Positions 23,101-36,599 of a DNA stretch of 64,000 nucleotides are shown piece by piece. The translations under genes and the position numbers were made by a program. The stretch is taken from assembly GCA_946902985.2 (NCBI GenBank), contig OX336389.2, positions 1,288,846,792 through 1,288,910,791 of the forward strand. The letters run 5' to 3'. This DNA comes from Meconema thalassinum. Lineage: Eukaryota; Arthropoda; Insecta; Orthoptera; Tettigoniidae. The stretch's first letter is position 1; every line of letters begins with the position of its first letter. The notes beneath the pieces are model-generated. The model was not told the origin of the DNA. It did not search any database and saw nothing but the letters and a program-made list of their open reading frames with translations.

Positions 23101-25784
23101 AACAGTTACCTTCCAATAACATCTGGTCAACGGGAACCCTCCCGGACAAGGTAATCACAAGTACCTTCATACAATAAATTCCTGCATTTAACAGGGTCGC
23201 CTGCAACTCACTATAGAAAACCTGACCTAATTGTACACGTCAAGACGGTACACGCAAGAAGTGCGCTCAACTAACAAAAAGCAGTCTATAAAACATGTGA
23301 TCTGAGACAGGGATGAAAACTGGGTTACATAAGCTAAGTTGCAATGAAAGAAAGAGCGAATACAATTGCATTCTGTCTCTTGTCAAAGTAGTTCTGTCTC
23401 ACAAACAAATGAAGCGTGCTCTCAAGGGCACTGGATTACAAAACCAGTTTATGTCACCAGCAGGCTACCACATTCCTGCGTTCGGTCGACACAAAACACA
23501 CATTATTCAAGGCCGGCGACTTAATCAAAATAAAACTATACATCTGGCCTGTTCATAAAAAACTTTACCATAGGTTATGAACCTCTAAAGAATCCGTGTA
23601 TAAAAACACGCAATAAATCTGAATAGAATAATATAATTCCGTCTTTCTACCAAAGACGTCTAAATGATAGTAATCTTACAATTACTGGAGCTCTTTGCTC
23701 TCAAAATACAATTCACTAGTTGCTAGTACAACATCAAACAAAAACGTGTCTTGCATGACACAAGCAAAATGATAATTGTGGCGCAGATTCCATACAAGGA
23801 TCTGCTTAATGATACTTTGGGAACCGAGTTCGATGCTAGGCAACGAAACATTCCTTCTAGTTGTTAGGTTCAAACTTGACCAAGAATAGCTTCTGAGCTT
23901 ATTCAAAATGAAAATATAATGCATTTACAAAACTGGCAATTACAGTCGATTGCCTAACTGATACGACTGTTCTAACGAAAGTCAGGGGTGTATCAAAACT
24001 GGCTGCAAAGAATGCAGTTAAAGAAATAACCATGACATCTGATTGTCATAACTTAAGTCAGCAAAGACTTGAAAAATCACCCCAAACAGGGTTGGACAAA
24101 ATAGCCTCGAATGACTACGGTCACATCTAGCAAAAGATAGGCTTTGACTTTCCACGACGTTCATCAAGCTGCACCAGGGTAAACCAAAATGTCAGACCAA
24201 AGGGTGTGTCACTATACTGAAATAAATGACATTAAATTAAACTAGATACAATCCCTACCTAGAAAAATGGCTGACACAGAGTGTGGTTGGTTCACAAACT
24301 ACATTAAATCTAATATACCACCAGAACTAGAACAAGAGAAGGGATGTCCAAAAACTCACGACATGGAGAAGCTATCACTCAGCCCTCTATTCAATAACCA
24401 GGGTTGTACAAATTCCTCTCTGGATCTCTGGAACGGTATTATCCTCATCAGGATTCCCATCTGGACTCCTCCAAAGACCAGGGTTCGATTCGTCCCTGTC
24501 GACAACTCCGTGAATATGCTGGATATGCCTGGAAATGGCATATTGGATCCCTTCCTTCTCGTCCTCGGTTCTGCAAGCTCCACCATCATGCTAGTTCTCG
24601 TAGAAACATCACCCTCATACCAGGATGGTATTAGCCCATGATGACTGATTCAAGCATGGTGTGGAATAGTCTGGTCACGTTGACGGTGACATAAATTATG
24701 AAATTCATTCTTTCACTTTCCAAAAATATAATGTTCGTCGTAAATATTGTAGGCTTTGATAGTAATTGATAACACAGCCTTAATTTCGTGGATGTGAATA
24801 GATATGTGCGCTAGCACTGCTCTGTGATTCTGCACGTGCTAATGACGCTACTTTTCTATCACGCAGCATCGGTTAAATGTACGTCGTTTTGGAAATAAAA
24901 ACTTCACTCTGGCAATCCAAATATGTCACACTATCATAATCACACTTATTTGAAGTAGTAGCAACACATTTACCTGTATATTTTCCACAAGGCATTTGGC
25001 CCTCCACAAACACGTGGGTACTAAAATGTGGTGTTCCGGTAAAATTATATAATTCACTAATACTTGCCAATAATTATTTTCAATATGTTTCTGTGGCTCA
25101 CTGTGCATAAATACCAGTATTTTACAATATGCCAGTGCACGATGGCACCTGATAACCAATTCAACGCTAACAAGCGGATATACTTCTATGTCTTACAGGA
25201 CAAATACACTTACACGCCTGTACTGGGCGGATTCTCCAGACGTAGTGCAAGTAACTCACTATAATTCTTACTTATAACTTGTATCGTTGTTTATTCGTGC
25301 TCGATGGCAACTAATTGTAATTTCCTCGCTAAACAGCGGATATTTCCTACGTCGTACAAGACGGATATCATTCCACGCCTACACAGGGCGGATTCTCCAG
25401 ACGTAGTGCAAGGCACTGGGTGTCTCAAGGAAGTAGGTCGTCAAACCGAAGTCGTTGAGCGACTACTTACGTTCCTATTTGCGTATCTGCAAGGGTATTA
25501 CCTTACCTTAAGCTAAAATAACATTCTCAAAAATGTTTTAATAATGCAGCATGACGAAATGGAATATTCTGAGTCTTGTGAAAGAATAAAATTAATTAAT
25601 AAGACCTCAGATAAATAATTAGCAGTTCTCACCAAAGTCAAAAGTGCGATTTAACGCTACTTCAAAGAGTATCGCGTGAGCTCTCAGCTCCACGTGGCTT
25701 CCTGGGTGTGTTCAAAGGTACAACATCCCATCATAAATGTTCTGTCATAAAAAATATCACATGAACCATAGCTCAGCGGGTTCA
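23101..25784 (-). repeat. Gypsy 5' LTR
   Basis: Partner of 12959-15646, 2684 bases against 2688. The four-base length difference matches an extra CATA in the other LTR near its right end. In element sense it starts TGAACCCGC. The 1.2% divergence implies a fairly recent insertion, although the coding region has already collected stops. Confidence 0.9.
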
Positions 25785-25962
25785 ATACATGTTCGGTAAG
25801 TTATGAAAAGTTTCTATTGTAGGTGTAGAAAATTGAGGCCCCATTTCATTATATAAGCACAGCACGAGAAAGACACATTGCTCACTGATAGGATGTAAAG
25901 TTATTCGATTTTTTTAAGGTTCGTATTTATTTATTATTATTTAAAGGGTGTTACAGTTTCCT

Positions 25963-25965
<3 letters not shown>

Positions 25966-26001
<36 letters not shown>
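25966..26001. repeat. AAT microsatellite
   Basis: About twelve uninterrupted AAT units. Confidence 0.95.
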
Positions 26002-26580
26002 CACGAATGAGGTCCATGGCGACCGTTAGGCTTACCGTTAAACAGCACTGTATAAATTACACTAACAATAATAGACCTAAATGTTTTGCAACCTACCTTC
26101 TTTGTTTGATGCCTTTATGAGTGTCCCTTCTTCCTGTTATCCACTCCTGATGGGTTTTGGTTTGGACATATTCATTCAATTGACTTAAAGTATTTCTGGT
26201 AAATGAACTATTTAAAAACACCAAGACATAGTGCGGTATTAATGTAAAGAACATTCTGAACTGAAACATGTGATTATGCTATAATATTAATATTCTGATA
26301 ATTGAAAATCTGAGAGACAGAGACAAATATAGACACTGACACAGCTGTAAGCTGCCGCAAAACAAAGCAACGAAGGGTGGAATTTAGACAGACATGAACA
26401 GACTGAAGATTTTTGTCTAAGCTACAAGTGAACCCTAAAGTACTTATAATGAGAACAAGTAGTTCCGTGAAGAACTATATGGCCTATTTTCATATATCTT
26501 ACTGGCCTTCTTTATTAAAAAATTCTCCCGCCTATGAAAAGGAACGCCATGTTGGATTGTTCTGTATGTAGGCCATAGAG

Positions 26581-26955
26581 TTATGCACCATTAGATGAAG
26601 ATTATTGCGTAGGTTCATTCAAACAACCGACAGTGGTAGCTACGCTCGCTAGAGCGCATAGTTAGGCCATGGGGCCAAGCTCTCTGCTGACTCGGTAGAC
26701 GCGTGGTTTCAAGCTTCTTGAAATGGTTGTCCATGGTTTCCCATATTAAACACCTGAAAAATGCTGGGACGGTACCTTCTGATAGAACACGGCCGCTTCC
26801 TTTCACATCCTTGCCCAGTTTCATTCATCTTCATCCATTCGATCTCTCATCCCGACGCGCAGGTCGCCCACGGGTTTCGACTACAAAAGCTGTGCACTTG
26901 GCCTCTCAGGAGGTTAAAAATTATGTACCATTAGATGAAAATTATTGCGTAGGTT
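26581..26955 (+). repeat. Retroposon-like segment between 35-bp direct repeats
   Basis: Two 35-base copies (26581-26615 and 26921-26955, two mismatches) flank about 305 bases that end in GGTTAAAAA. This is the pattern of a retroposed sequence with its target-site duplication. The inner part has a GGTTTCCCAT...ACGGCCGCTTCCTT core resembling an insect SINE I recall, diverged. Identity uncertain. Confidence 0.45.
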
Positions 26956-27764
26956 GATTATTCAAACTTTCACTTCGATCGCATGATTAGGACACACGAA
27001 ATAAAAACTTAATTTTAAAATTTCCCACAGCCGCCATCTTGAAGTTATATAAACAATTGAACTAAATTAGATGGCAGTAGATTAGAATTTATATATACAT
27101 TTACCGTTTGAAGTTCCACTGCGCTCGGATGGTTAAATCGCGTGAAACATCCATCAAAATGTTTCAACTTCGCGTGGCCGCCATGTTCGGTTTGTACTCA
27201 ACAGGTTTTATAAAGTCACATAGGCAAACTTGTAGTAGTATACCCCAGGCGCGTGTATTCCCGGGATGCAAGGTAAGCATTGCATACCCAAGCGAAAGAG
27301 TGACACGTATCATAATTATTACTTTGGTTGACGTGATTTTCCAGTCTTTTTGGGCAATTGTTTAAATGTACCACTTCGTGGTTTTTGATGTCTGCTGTGA
27401 GTTCCGTTCACAGTCACTTCTAGCAGCACGATAGCGTGACATGCCATCTTTTGGTATTCGTTGGTACTACAGGGCGAGTTGAAAGCATGGGAAGCAATTC
27501 TGAAGTTACATACCTACGGCCTGAAAGAAGAATCGGTCAGTTTGTGAAGATAGTGTGTTTACTTGCCCATTATAACTGAAAAATGTGTGCTAGTGTTTGT
27601 GAAAAACAGTTTTTTTATATATTGTGTTTAAATGTGTGTGTATTATACTGTGGTAGGCCGTATTTTCTATATATAGTTCAACGATATGATGTACAATACA
27701 AGGGAGTTGGGTATGCAGTGGACGTTTCTGTTTATACTAGTAGCCGTGAGAAATCTGTAAAAAT

Positions 27765-29931
27765 ATGGAGTCGGAACTTGAGTCTAGAGATGACAGCGAC
27801 AGTGACTGCATAATTTGTGATCTGCGGAAAGTTAGCTTTTCTTCTCGATTATTCGAGAACAACAACAAAAAAGTATTATTAGGAGGTCTTCCGACTCCTC
27901 AATTAAATATTAACACAAAAGTGAAAGCTTGTATTCGGCATTTTAATTTAAATCTATACACCAATAACACATGGTTGTGTGGTTGCCCTTCTGTTAACAA
28001 ATTATATTGTTGGCCTTGTCTTCTTTTCTCGAACGAAAATAGCATTTGGAATCACGGGGGATACAGTGATATGAATAACATACACAAAGCTTTAAAAAAG
28101 CACAGTCTTTCTCAAAGTCATCTGCAAGCCGTAATTATGGAAAAGACCTTTGGAAAATCCAGGATTGACCATTTGATAGACGAGCAAAAGAAAATAAGTG
28201 ACCAGCAACATAACGAACGAATTCGTAAAAACAGAGATATTATGAAAAGTTTCGTTGATGTTGTTTGTTTCCTCGGCAAACAAGAGCAAGCTTTCAGGGG
28301 CCATAATGAAAGTGCAGATTCCTCAAATAGAGGAAATTACGATGAACTGCTAAATCTAGTTAGCAAATATGATGCATTATTGCATAACCATTTAGAGAAT
28401 TCTAATGTATTCAGTGGCTTATCAAATTTAATTCAGAACGATCTAATAGAATCTGTTTCTAATGTGTCACTTGCATACATCAAAGAAGACATTTGTATAG
28501 CCAGTTTTGTTTCCATAGTACTGGATGAAGCCACGGACGTAAGCAATTTTTCCCAGCTCTTTTGTGTAATTCGTCACGCCGGACCCGATGGTATCTCTAG
28601 AGAACAATTTATGGGGTTTATAAATGTTTCCGAGGATCGGTCAGCGACAGCTCTTCTCGACATTGTTTGCCAGGTAGTTGATGAGTACAGTTGTGGAGAA
28701 GAGTTAGTTGCACAAAGCTATGATGGTGCGGCCGTTTATGAAGGCCATTTAAATGGACTTCAGGCAAAAGTTAGAACATTGTATCCTAATGCCATTTTCG
28801 TCCTTTGTTTCGCCCACAAATTAAACCTGGTGTTATCTCAGGCAACCTCAACTATCAGAGACTGCAGGTTTTTTTCTTACTTTAAATGGATTATCTTCAT
28901 TTTTCTCGAAATCAACGAAGAGAAGTCATGCATTAGATGAGGAAATTAGGAAGAGGCTGCCCAGGGTGTCAGCTACGCGCTGAAACTACAATTCACGCTT
29001 GGTTGGAACCGTCTCCGAATATCGTGATCAATTTATTTCACTATTCGAGAGAATGACTGATTCCGATGAAAAATGGGATCATGAAGCCTTAATTGCTGGG
29101 ATTTTCAGTGTCATTAAAGGATTTTCGCTTTAATTTTATACTCGCCGTATTTTCAAACATAATCCCTCTGACTGACGTGTTATTTTCCATCTTGCAAAAG
29201 AAGTCCCACGATATTGGTTATTGTATTCGTAAAGTAGGAGAACTCAAAATTCAATTTGCAGAAAAAAGGGGTCAATTCGAAGAATATTGGGAGAAGACAG
29301 TACAAGAGGTAAAGGGCATCTGTGACCCAGATAGTAAGAGACCAAGATTGCACGATGAGCTCGATTCTAAGACATCTCATAAACGTCTGTTTTATGAAAA
29401 TATAGACACGGTTGTACAACAGCTCAACAATAGGTTTGACAGTTTAGATTCCCTACGATTCTTGGAACTCATCAATCCTGTTAATTCGGACGAGAATAAA
29501 CGATTGTTCCCATAAATTGCTTTCGAGTCCCTTAAAGAGAGTTATCCCAATGTATTTGACTTTCTTGCTCTTCGATCACAGCTAATGGCTCCGTACACTT
29601 CTGGTGACTTACGAGAGAAAAATGTTAGTGAACTGCTACTTTTCCTTAAATCTCGTCATCTCCACGACGCGTATGGAGAGGTAGTGCGACTCTGTGAACT
29701 TATCTTAGCGATTCCCGCAACAAGTGCTTCCGTAGAAAGAAGTTTTCTGCGCTTAAACGAATAAAGAACTATGCTCGCAATACGCAAGGCCAGGGTAGAC
29801 TTAAAGGTTTATCATTGATATCAATTGAGAAAGATTTACTTTCTGAGCTTCAAAAATTGCCAAACTTCTACATCCAGGTCATCAATGATTTTGCGAAGAA
29901 ACCTAGAAGGATTGAGCTTCACTTCAAGTAG
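27765..29931 (+). pseudogene. hAT-type transposase, ZMYM1-like, degenerate
   Basis: Open from 27765 to 28868, then broken. In order: an N-terminal TTF-type zinc finger region (WLCGCPSVNKLYCWPCLLF, then KKHSLSQSHLQ), a DUF4371-like region (LGKQEQAFRGHNES, NRGNYDELL), and RNase H-like core motifs (SIVLDEATD, SYDGAAV, CFAHKLNLVLS). Past the breaks comes the hAT C-terminal dimerisation block (LCELILAIPATSASVERSF) near 29690-29750. Breaks: a frameshift in the T-run at 28869-28875, TGA at 28981, a shift near 29110, TAA near 29514 and a shift near 29745. The last frame ends at 29931. The family cuts and pastes DNA; this copy cannot. Host genes such as ZMYM1 derive from the same family, but the density of breaks argues for a dead transposon. 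Confidence 0.85.
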
Positions 29932-30099
29932 ATTACATTCCAGGTAACACATTGCTGCTATATTATTATTATGATTATTATTATTAGTAGTAGTAGTAAA
30001 GATGATTGTCGTATGGTAGTGGTATAATTGTTGCAGTAATTTATTCTGAATGCTAATAGTTTAAGAAAAGCCCAAATGAGGAGCAAACACAAATCAACT

Positions 30100-33000
30100 G
30101 CCGGTACTACAGGATGTCTCATATTATATTGAGCCCGTCAGACGAGTTGTTTGGGTTGCCATTAACCGAGATGACTCCCCAGGCGACTCACCGTCAAGAC
30201 ACATAAGCCAAAAGAGGACTGGATGTACTTCCTATAGGTCAATGCGCACGAAGACGCAGCATCCCGGGGCGATCGGGCAGACACGGAGAATACGGTGAAA
30301 GGACCCAAGAAGTACACCGCAGAAACACTTAGATTATAAAAAATAGCATCCAGACTTATGTAAACTCAGGTAAAATTTATTAAAGAATTAACAAACACCT
30401 AGCCTAGTTCGGAGGGGTTATTTCGGGCTAATCCCGCAAGCTAAATAAAAAAAACAAAGTATTGAAAATCCTAAACTGATTGTAAGTGGAAAAACCCCCG
30501 CGAAAGATCGAATTACAAGAAAAGCAAAAGCGGCAAGCTAGGGCAGTGGCACGTAAAGTACACCCTACACTGATGAAATGGGTTACTTGTGAAAGAAGTT
30601 AAATCAACAGCAATAATCAACAAAGAATTTATGATGGTACCACTCCCTTATTTATTTTTAAATAAGTTAAAATCTAGCTAAATCCTGACAATTACAACAA
30701 TGTATACGGTGACTTACTACCGTAGCAAGCAAACAATTAAAGCAAAAGCTATGTGACAACCAGTTGAAAAAAATATCAAAAACACTCTTACTAACTAAGG
30801 GGTACATCAGGTAAACATACAAATTCACATAAATAAATCAATAAATAAAACACAGCGTTAAAAAAACTTCTTATTCAACAGCCTGCGTACACGCAAGAAC
30901 ACTCTTTGTATTCGTGGGTCATCTAGTGTTTGATTAGGTCGGCAAATGCATGATCAACATCATGACTTACATTACATCAGGGTCGAGTGCCACTAGTTGA
31001 GAACTAATGGTCCGCAGCGACTCTGTCGTCTCAAGAATGTGTAAGGAAAAGTCTACATGTTATTTCCCGGTGGAAATGTGATTAATCCAGAGAGTAGGCC
31101 AGTTCGCATAAAATTGCAAGTCACAGAAATCTTACTATCATTATGGTCGTCTTAATTAACATAATTAGTTCTTGATTATTAGAAGCATTATTATTATTAT
31201 TGTCGTAGGTTTAATAGAATACTGGCTCATTCTCAATGGACACCTAAGCTTAACTAAAATGAAGTCTACAAAGATCATCACCTAACATCAACATCGGCTC
31301 ATACCTGGCCGGCACAATAACAACACGAGTTACTAGACTCGGTTTTCACAATAACACTGAAGGGGCCTGAAGCTCTTCAGGTAAAATCCTGGAAAAAATG
31401 GTCGCAGATTAAATCTGTACGACACCGCGGCAAAAACGCTCTACAAACGTAGAATCTTACAAAAATAGTGTCACAAAAATACCTAATATTACAGACAATA
31501 GCTTCTCATCTCACAATAGCATACTCCTAGTGCTCAACAATGCGTTTTCTAAAGCGTTAAAAAGTTACATTTCACGTCCAGTGACGTAATCAAACATGAG
31601 TTTGCATTAAATACTTCACATGCCTTGGTCTGGGGATCGATCAATACATTCCACACACAAAATGTGTCCGTACGCATGCGCGGACAGTCTATCAGTCAAA
31701 CAGTTGGTCTCGCATCTAGTGCGCGGATCCAAATATGGTTCACATTCAACCTTGGCGTGTCACAGCACGCTATAACCTTATCGCGTCTGGCGATTCTACA
31801 CTCCACAGGCGTTTAAAACATTATAAGAGAAGTCTTTAGTGGATAACGCTGGTTTCTAAAATATACAAGGTAGCAACCAATGGTGCGTGGCTAAGTTACT
31901 ACGAGAAAATATCATATAAAGTTATAGACAATGTTAAAAATTGCAAAGATCATATCTTACAAATATTCCACTCGGAATAGTTCGCTTTGGGAATTCGTGG
32001 AAGATACTCCACTCCTAAAATATGTACATTTGGGCATTCAGATAACTTTAACGTGTCTCAACTATTGACACAAGCAAAATAGTTTAACAGGCGACAATCC
32101 TACTAACTGCCAGGATGTCTAAAATTATACGGGACAATCTGGGGTTCGATGCTTGTCTTTGCATCGTTATTGAAGTTCCCAAATAAGTTCAAACTTGAAC
32201 TAATGCGGCTTCAAAGCACACAATAAAACATAAATTAAACTTGTACAAAAGGCATGACTTCTGTCGATCATGAACTGATAAGGCCAATGGTAAAGCCAAA
32301 AAATAAATTGTACAGGGGCGTGAATTAGAGAATCGCTGACAGGGGTTCACAACAAATAAATGAGTGACAAAGAGGTGGTTGTCCATCACACAAAGTCTGA
32401 TCTGGCCCGTGTTAAGGGCTGGCCAAAGCAAGTTCAAATAACTTGTGGTCCTTCCTACCCCTGTAATTAGGACATAATGTCCTGCGATCACCATCACAAC
32501 GCACCAACATAGGTGTCTAACTTCTGAAAAGGAAGTAGATTATACTATCTACAGCCCTACCTGACTGGATGTCACGAGTTCGGTTAAACTACTCTACATT
32601 ATTACTCCACCACAGCTCAACCCGAACAATGAGATAAGGTACAAACTCACATAGTATTCACAATTATGGCATATCCACACATATCATGGTATAACAGAGA
32701 CTTGGATGGTTGGTCAAGGTTCCATGTAATAGCTTGGGCATCAAGCTTATACCATCCCATTTCCTCTTCTTACACGTGGCTTGTCGAGCAAAGATCTCGA
32801 TCTCATGAACAAATGTTGGGTTGAAGGGCTCCTGGGTTCCCATTCCCAAAGAATAGATGAATAATCCTCCTGCCATGGTGTAGTCGTCTCCTCGTAGAAT
32901 ATTTCTCACATTATAGGAGCTCACTCCATACTAGTGACTGTGGTCAGCAGAGAGAGCATGGTGTACGCGTGGTCAACGTGGTCATACATTTCAATGATCT

Positions 33001-33560
33001 CACACGTGATTTCCACAGAATGTAATCTTAGCACAGTTTTGTATGATAAAACACTGGCTTTATTTGCAGACTCTCAATAAATTGGCATTTGCACTGTCTG
33101 CTTCATTGAATCTACTTGACACTCAGTGTCGGCTATCACAGATTCGAAATATGGTGTTACAAATGTAAGAATAATCACCAAAAATGCGAGAAAAATCGGG
33201 CATCTGGCACGTACATGTAGATCATTTGTCGCTGATTACAGTTCAGATAATTGATTGGCATTAACACTGCGGCTTGTTATAGATGTTCACAGATATTATC
33301 AGTACACCTCCTGTGTGACAAATTATGGTTATCGCCTCGTGGACGAAATGTTACCTGACTTTCATAGAAAGTTGTAGCGAAGCACTGCACACATTTGTGC
33401 TCAAAAATACTGTTCACTTGTCGGAAGCACTTCCTGCCGCCAATCTGCGGTGTTAATACCTTTTACTTCACATAAAAAATCGGTAAACATCTCAATGTTT
33501 CCTTTAAACAGATCTACATAATGGAATGTTCTGAGACTTTAAAGTTGCAAAAATGTGTTA
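30100..33560 (-). mobile_element. Diverged gypsy-related leader and LTR remnant
   Basis: 30100-31320 aligns by eye with the gypsy leader at 21840-23060 in the same order: the CATCCAGACTTA block, the CCTAGCCTAGTTC block, and a GCGAAAGATC versus GCCAAAGATC block. Further right, 32550-33000 resembles internal parts of the gypsy LTR (a CCCTACCT block and an AC-rich segment). No gag or pol is present, so this would be the leader-LTR end of a related element cut off near 30100. The right edge is approximate. Similarity is clearly below that between the two LTRs of the main element. Confidence 0.5.
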
Positions 33561-34929
33561 GTTGGTGCTCAGAATTATTTATACAGGTGAGTGTCCAAAG
33601 TCAAAACATCTCCCATATTTCCGGCACGCTTTGCGCTGCTACAGGGCGCGTTCGGTTGCAATGGCATGACATGTTCTTTAATATTTCCATTAAATATCAC
33701 CGAGCCATGAGCTCTCTCGGGCTCAGTATACCATTGTTTACCCTAAGTAAAATCCCACCACACGCCACTGTTATACCCTTTATCACTGTACAACATTTCA
33801 GGGTGATATCTGTTACCGTTGCGGAGATATATAGAATGCCAGTGAAATATTTTGAATGGCCCGCGTGTTGAATTGGTGAAACGTATCAAAATTTGAAAGG
33901 CACGGTCGAGGTTGGACGAGGTAGTAGTATGTGTTTACCGAGTTTCATTGAAATCGCTCCGGTCCTTTAGATTTTATTACGGGAGGGGTGAAGGGGGGGG
34001 GGTAACAAACGCACGCACACACATGCAAAATAGGCTAAAATATATGAACTCCTGCAGTAATAGATGTGGACTAGATGGGCCCCCTCCAAACTAAAATCCT
34101 GGTTACGCTACTGCCATCAACCATCCAAGTAGCCTACTGACCACGTTCAAGATCTCATGTGTTTCTGTGTTCTCAACTAGCTTAACCATTGGTATTCACA
34201 TCTCTGAAGATTGTTTTCAGCTGCACAATCAAGTGTAAAAGACAAAATGTAAACATGCAGAAAGAGGTATTCAAGTAAATGAAATCTGTCTTTCACAAAG
34301 TAATTATCATTTCTCGAGACCTACTCCTCATCCTGAATCCACATTACTGTATAGAATACTGAGGTTATATTGATCTCATGCGTTAGAGGAGGGTGGGGGT
34401 AGAATTTATGGGAGAACGAAATATATGAACATAGCATTTCATTGTAGCTACATTGGTGGTGAATAAAATAACTAGCCGAAAACGCCCTTGTGCAGCAGGT
34501 TGGGGCGAGGAGGGGTTACGAATGTTTTGGGGCTATGATGGCACAATGAAGCAGACTCTAATTACTCTTGATTATATCATTTTTAACAGCTTTTAGTCTT
34601 TATTAAGAACATTTATATTGTATTAAAAGCACCGGTAGGCTTTCAAATAGGCAAATAAATGGAAAAAAGTTTTCGTAGATTTGGAAATCATACCAACATG
34701 TCACACCAAAACTCATCATTAGTATTTCATTTTTGGAACGATATCGCCTCCTGAGGTGCAATGATGCATGCTTTTGATTCAATGTTAGACACTGACATCA
34801 GTTTCGACCGTAGTAATGTACGTTCGTAATGATCACAGTCAATCGTAGTTACTCGATATGCTAGATTGGTAGCTATTGTAGCCCAAACAATGCCACGTGG
34901 ACCTGAAATTTGAGCCAATATAAGGGTCT
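33561..34929. other. Unassigned sequence
   Basis: No gene recognised. A ten-base G run lies at 33993-34002, followed by a CA-rich stretch. The right end merges into the presumed 5' UTR of the I-like LINE, whose exact start I cannot fix. Confidence 0.4.
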
Positions 34930-35156
34930 AGAAAATTAGCATTGAGTGTCGTCTCTCTTATTATATGCTCCTTCCAGTCGCTCGTCCGCTGTGAACGCAG
35001 TAACATATCCGTCGCTTTCATCTGGTGTTTGTGTGTGCGGTGAGCGGTGTGGTGTGCGATTTGCTATCCATATTTAAGTGTGTTGTTTCGTCTTTATTTC
35101 CTTGTGCTTGGTGACGTTTTATGTAAGTACTATACATTCGGAAATTCTTCGCCGCA

Positions 35157-36528
35157 ATGTCGGAGAAGAGTGGGGGAGGTCAAATAGGCCTCCCACCGGA
35201 TAATTCATCGGCGGTTATTATTGATGGTTACGCCAACATTGAAGCAATGAATATTGTGGAAGAACATGAGAACACTACAATGTCGGAAGTTCGGGCTACT
35301 CCTGTGGTCCAAACCCCTGTACAACCTCGTACCCCTCCCAGTGACTATCGCTACTTTTCAAATCATACGGGACCGTATATAGTTTTCGTTCAAGGCGTTG
35401 AGCCTCAAGCGATTGGACATTTGCATCCCATGGCTTTGGGACGTTTGTTTTATGAACGTAAAATCCCAGGAATTCAAGAAATCCAACGAAAAGGCGCAAT
35501 CGGGTTCAAATTCAATTTAAGTCACTTCGAGATGCCAATTCATTTTTGGAACATCCGGTGTTAAAGGATAGAAATCTAATGGCCTTTATTCCATCGTCAA
35601 GCATACAACGAGTGGGACTCATTCGGGGAGTAGATACCTCTTTTACGCAGGAGGAACTAATGCGTTTCATTGACTCTCCCGTACCTATCGTTCGCTTACA
35701 ACGTTTTATTCGTACTAAAACCGTAGATGGGAAATCGGAAAAAATAGCAACGGGCACCGTGTTTTTTTTTTTCGAAACTCAAAACTTGCCGACTCATGTC
35801 AGCATCTTCAATGTTCTTTTAGAAGTAAGTTTGTACATTTTTTCACCTCTTCGATGTCAGAAGTGCCAGAGGTACGGGCATGTGCAACTTCACTGTCGGG
35901 CTCGGGGCCCTAGATGTGGACAATGTGCGCAGGAGCATTTAACGAGTGACTGCAAAGAAGTGATTTTCAAGTGCGTTAATTGTCAAGGCAATCATATGGC
36001 AGGGGCGGTGCGCTGTGAGGTGCATCAGCAGCAAATGGAGATAAAGAGGCTGATGTGTACAGAAAACAAATCATATAATGAAATTGTGAAGCGCCAGACA
36101 AGTACCCCTTTTCACCCTTTAGCACTCTCCCAACAATTCCCCCCTTTAGCAGCTTCATCTAGTGGGCAACGATTTGATCCTCCGCGCAAGCGTAAATTTA
36201 CAGAGTTGGTACATCCGGCTCCGAAATTGATTACACCCGTGGGATATGACAGGTCGGCATATCTGCAACTGATAGAAACCCCAACCGTGGAACGGATATC
36301 ACCACTTGAGAAGCCCAGCGAACCGGGCACATCCGGTGTCCGGCGACTGGAGCCCGATTTGGGGCTCCTACTCAAATCATCCTCGACGAATTTACAGAAC
36401 TCATGGATCTTTTAGGCCACAATGCACAGTGGGCGCACTGTGTTAAAAAGTTATTAGATAAAATACTGCCATTACTTCCACCCCTCGAAAAACCACTACC
36501 ACGGGGCACTGGTGCAGTTTGTCAATAG
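35157..36528 (+). pseudogene. I-like LINE ORF1 (Gag-like RNA-binding protein)
   Basis: Starts at ATG 35157 in a CGCCGCAATG context and ends at the TAG at 36526-36528. A one-base shift near 35520 moves the frame to the longest open piece (35546-36415). A second near 36360-36375 moves it to the true C-terminus (ELMDLLGHNAQW to the stop). The middle holds three retroviral-type zinc knuckles in a row: CQKCQRYGHVQLHC, CGQCAQEHLTSDC and CVNCQGNHMAGAVRC. This arrangement is standard for ORF1 of I, R1 and jockey-type LINEs, where it packages element RNA. Confidence 0.8.
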
Positions 36529-36599
36529 TTTCTTTCCTTTTTTTTTGGGTTGTATTTGTTTAGTCTCTTTCTGCATCTCATGTCGTTCATAGGTGAAGG

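Larger units (their letters stand above)
12959..25784 (-). mobile_element. Ty3/gypsy LTR retrotransposon with very long LTRs
   Basis: A 12.8-kb element on the minus strand: 5' LTR 23101-25784, leader, gag (18951-21415), protease, RT-RNase H-integrase (15710-18661), polypurine tract and 3' LTR 12959-15646. The order protease, RT, RNase H, integrase defines Ty3/gypsy. There is no room for an env gene, because only 63 bases separate the end of pol from the 3' LTR. Several stops and frameshifts make this copy non-autonomous. I found no target-site duplication (the flanks before 12959 and after 25784 differ), so the outer edges are where LTR homology ends and may be a few bases off. Clade not assigned. 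Confidence 0.9.
25785..27764. other. Unassigned sequence between gypsy and hAT remnants
   Basis: No coding sequence recognised. It contains the AAT microsatellite at 25966-26001 and a segment flanked by direct repeats at 26581-26955. It may include the 5' non-coding end of the hAT element, but I could not find terminal inverted repeats. Confidence 0.5.

Noticed and set aside
27583..27813. 76-codon ORF just upstream of the hAT transposase
   Set aside because: It overlaps the transposase start in another frame and has no recognisable domain.
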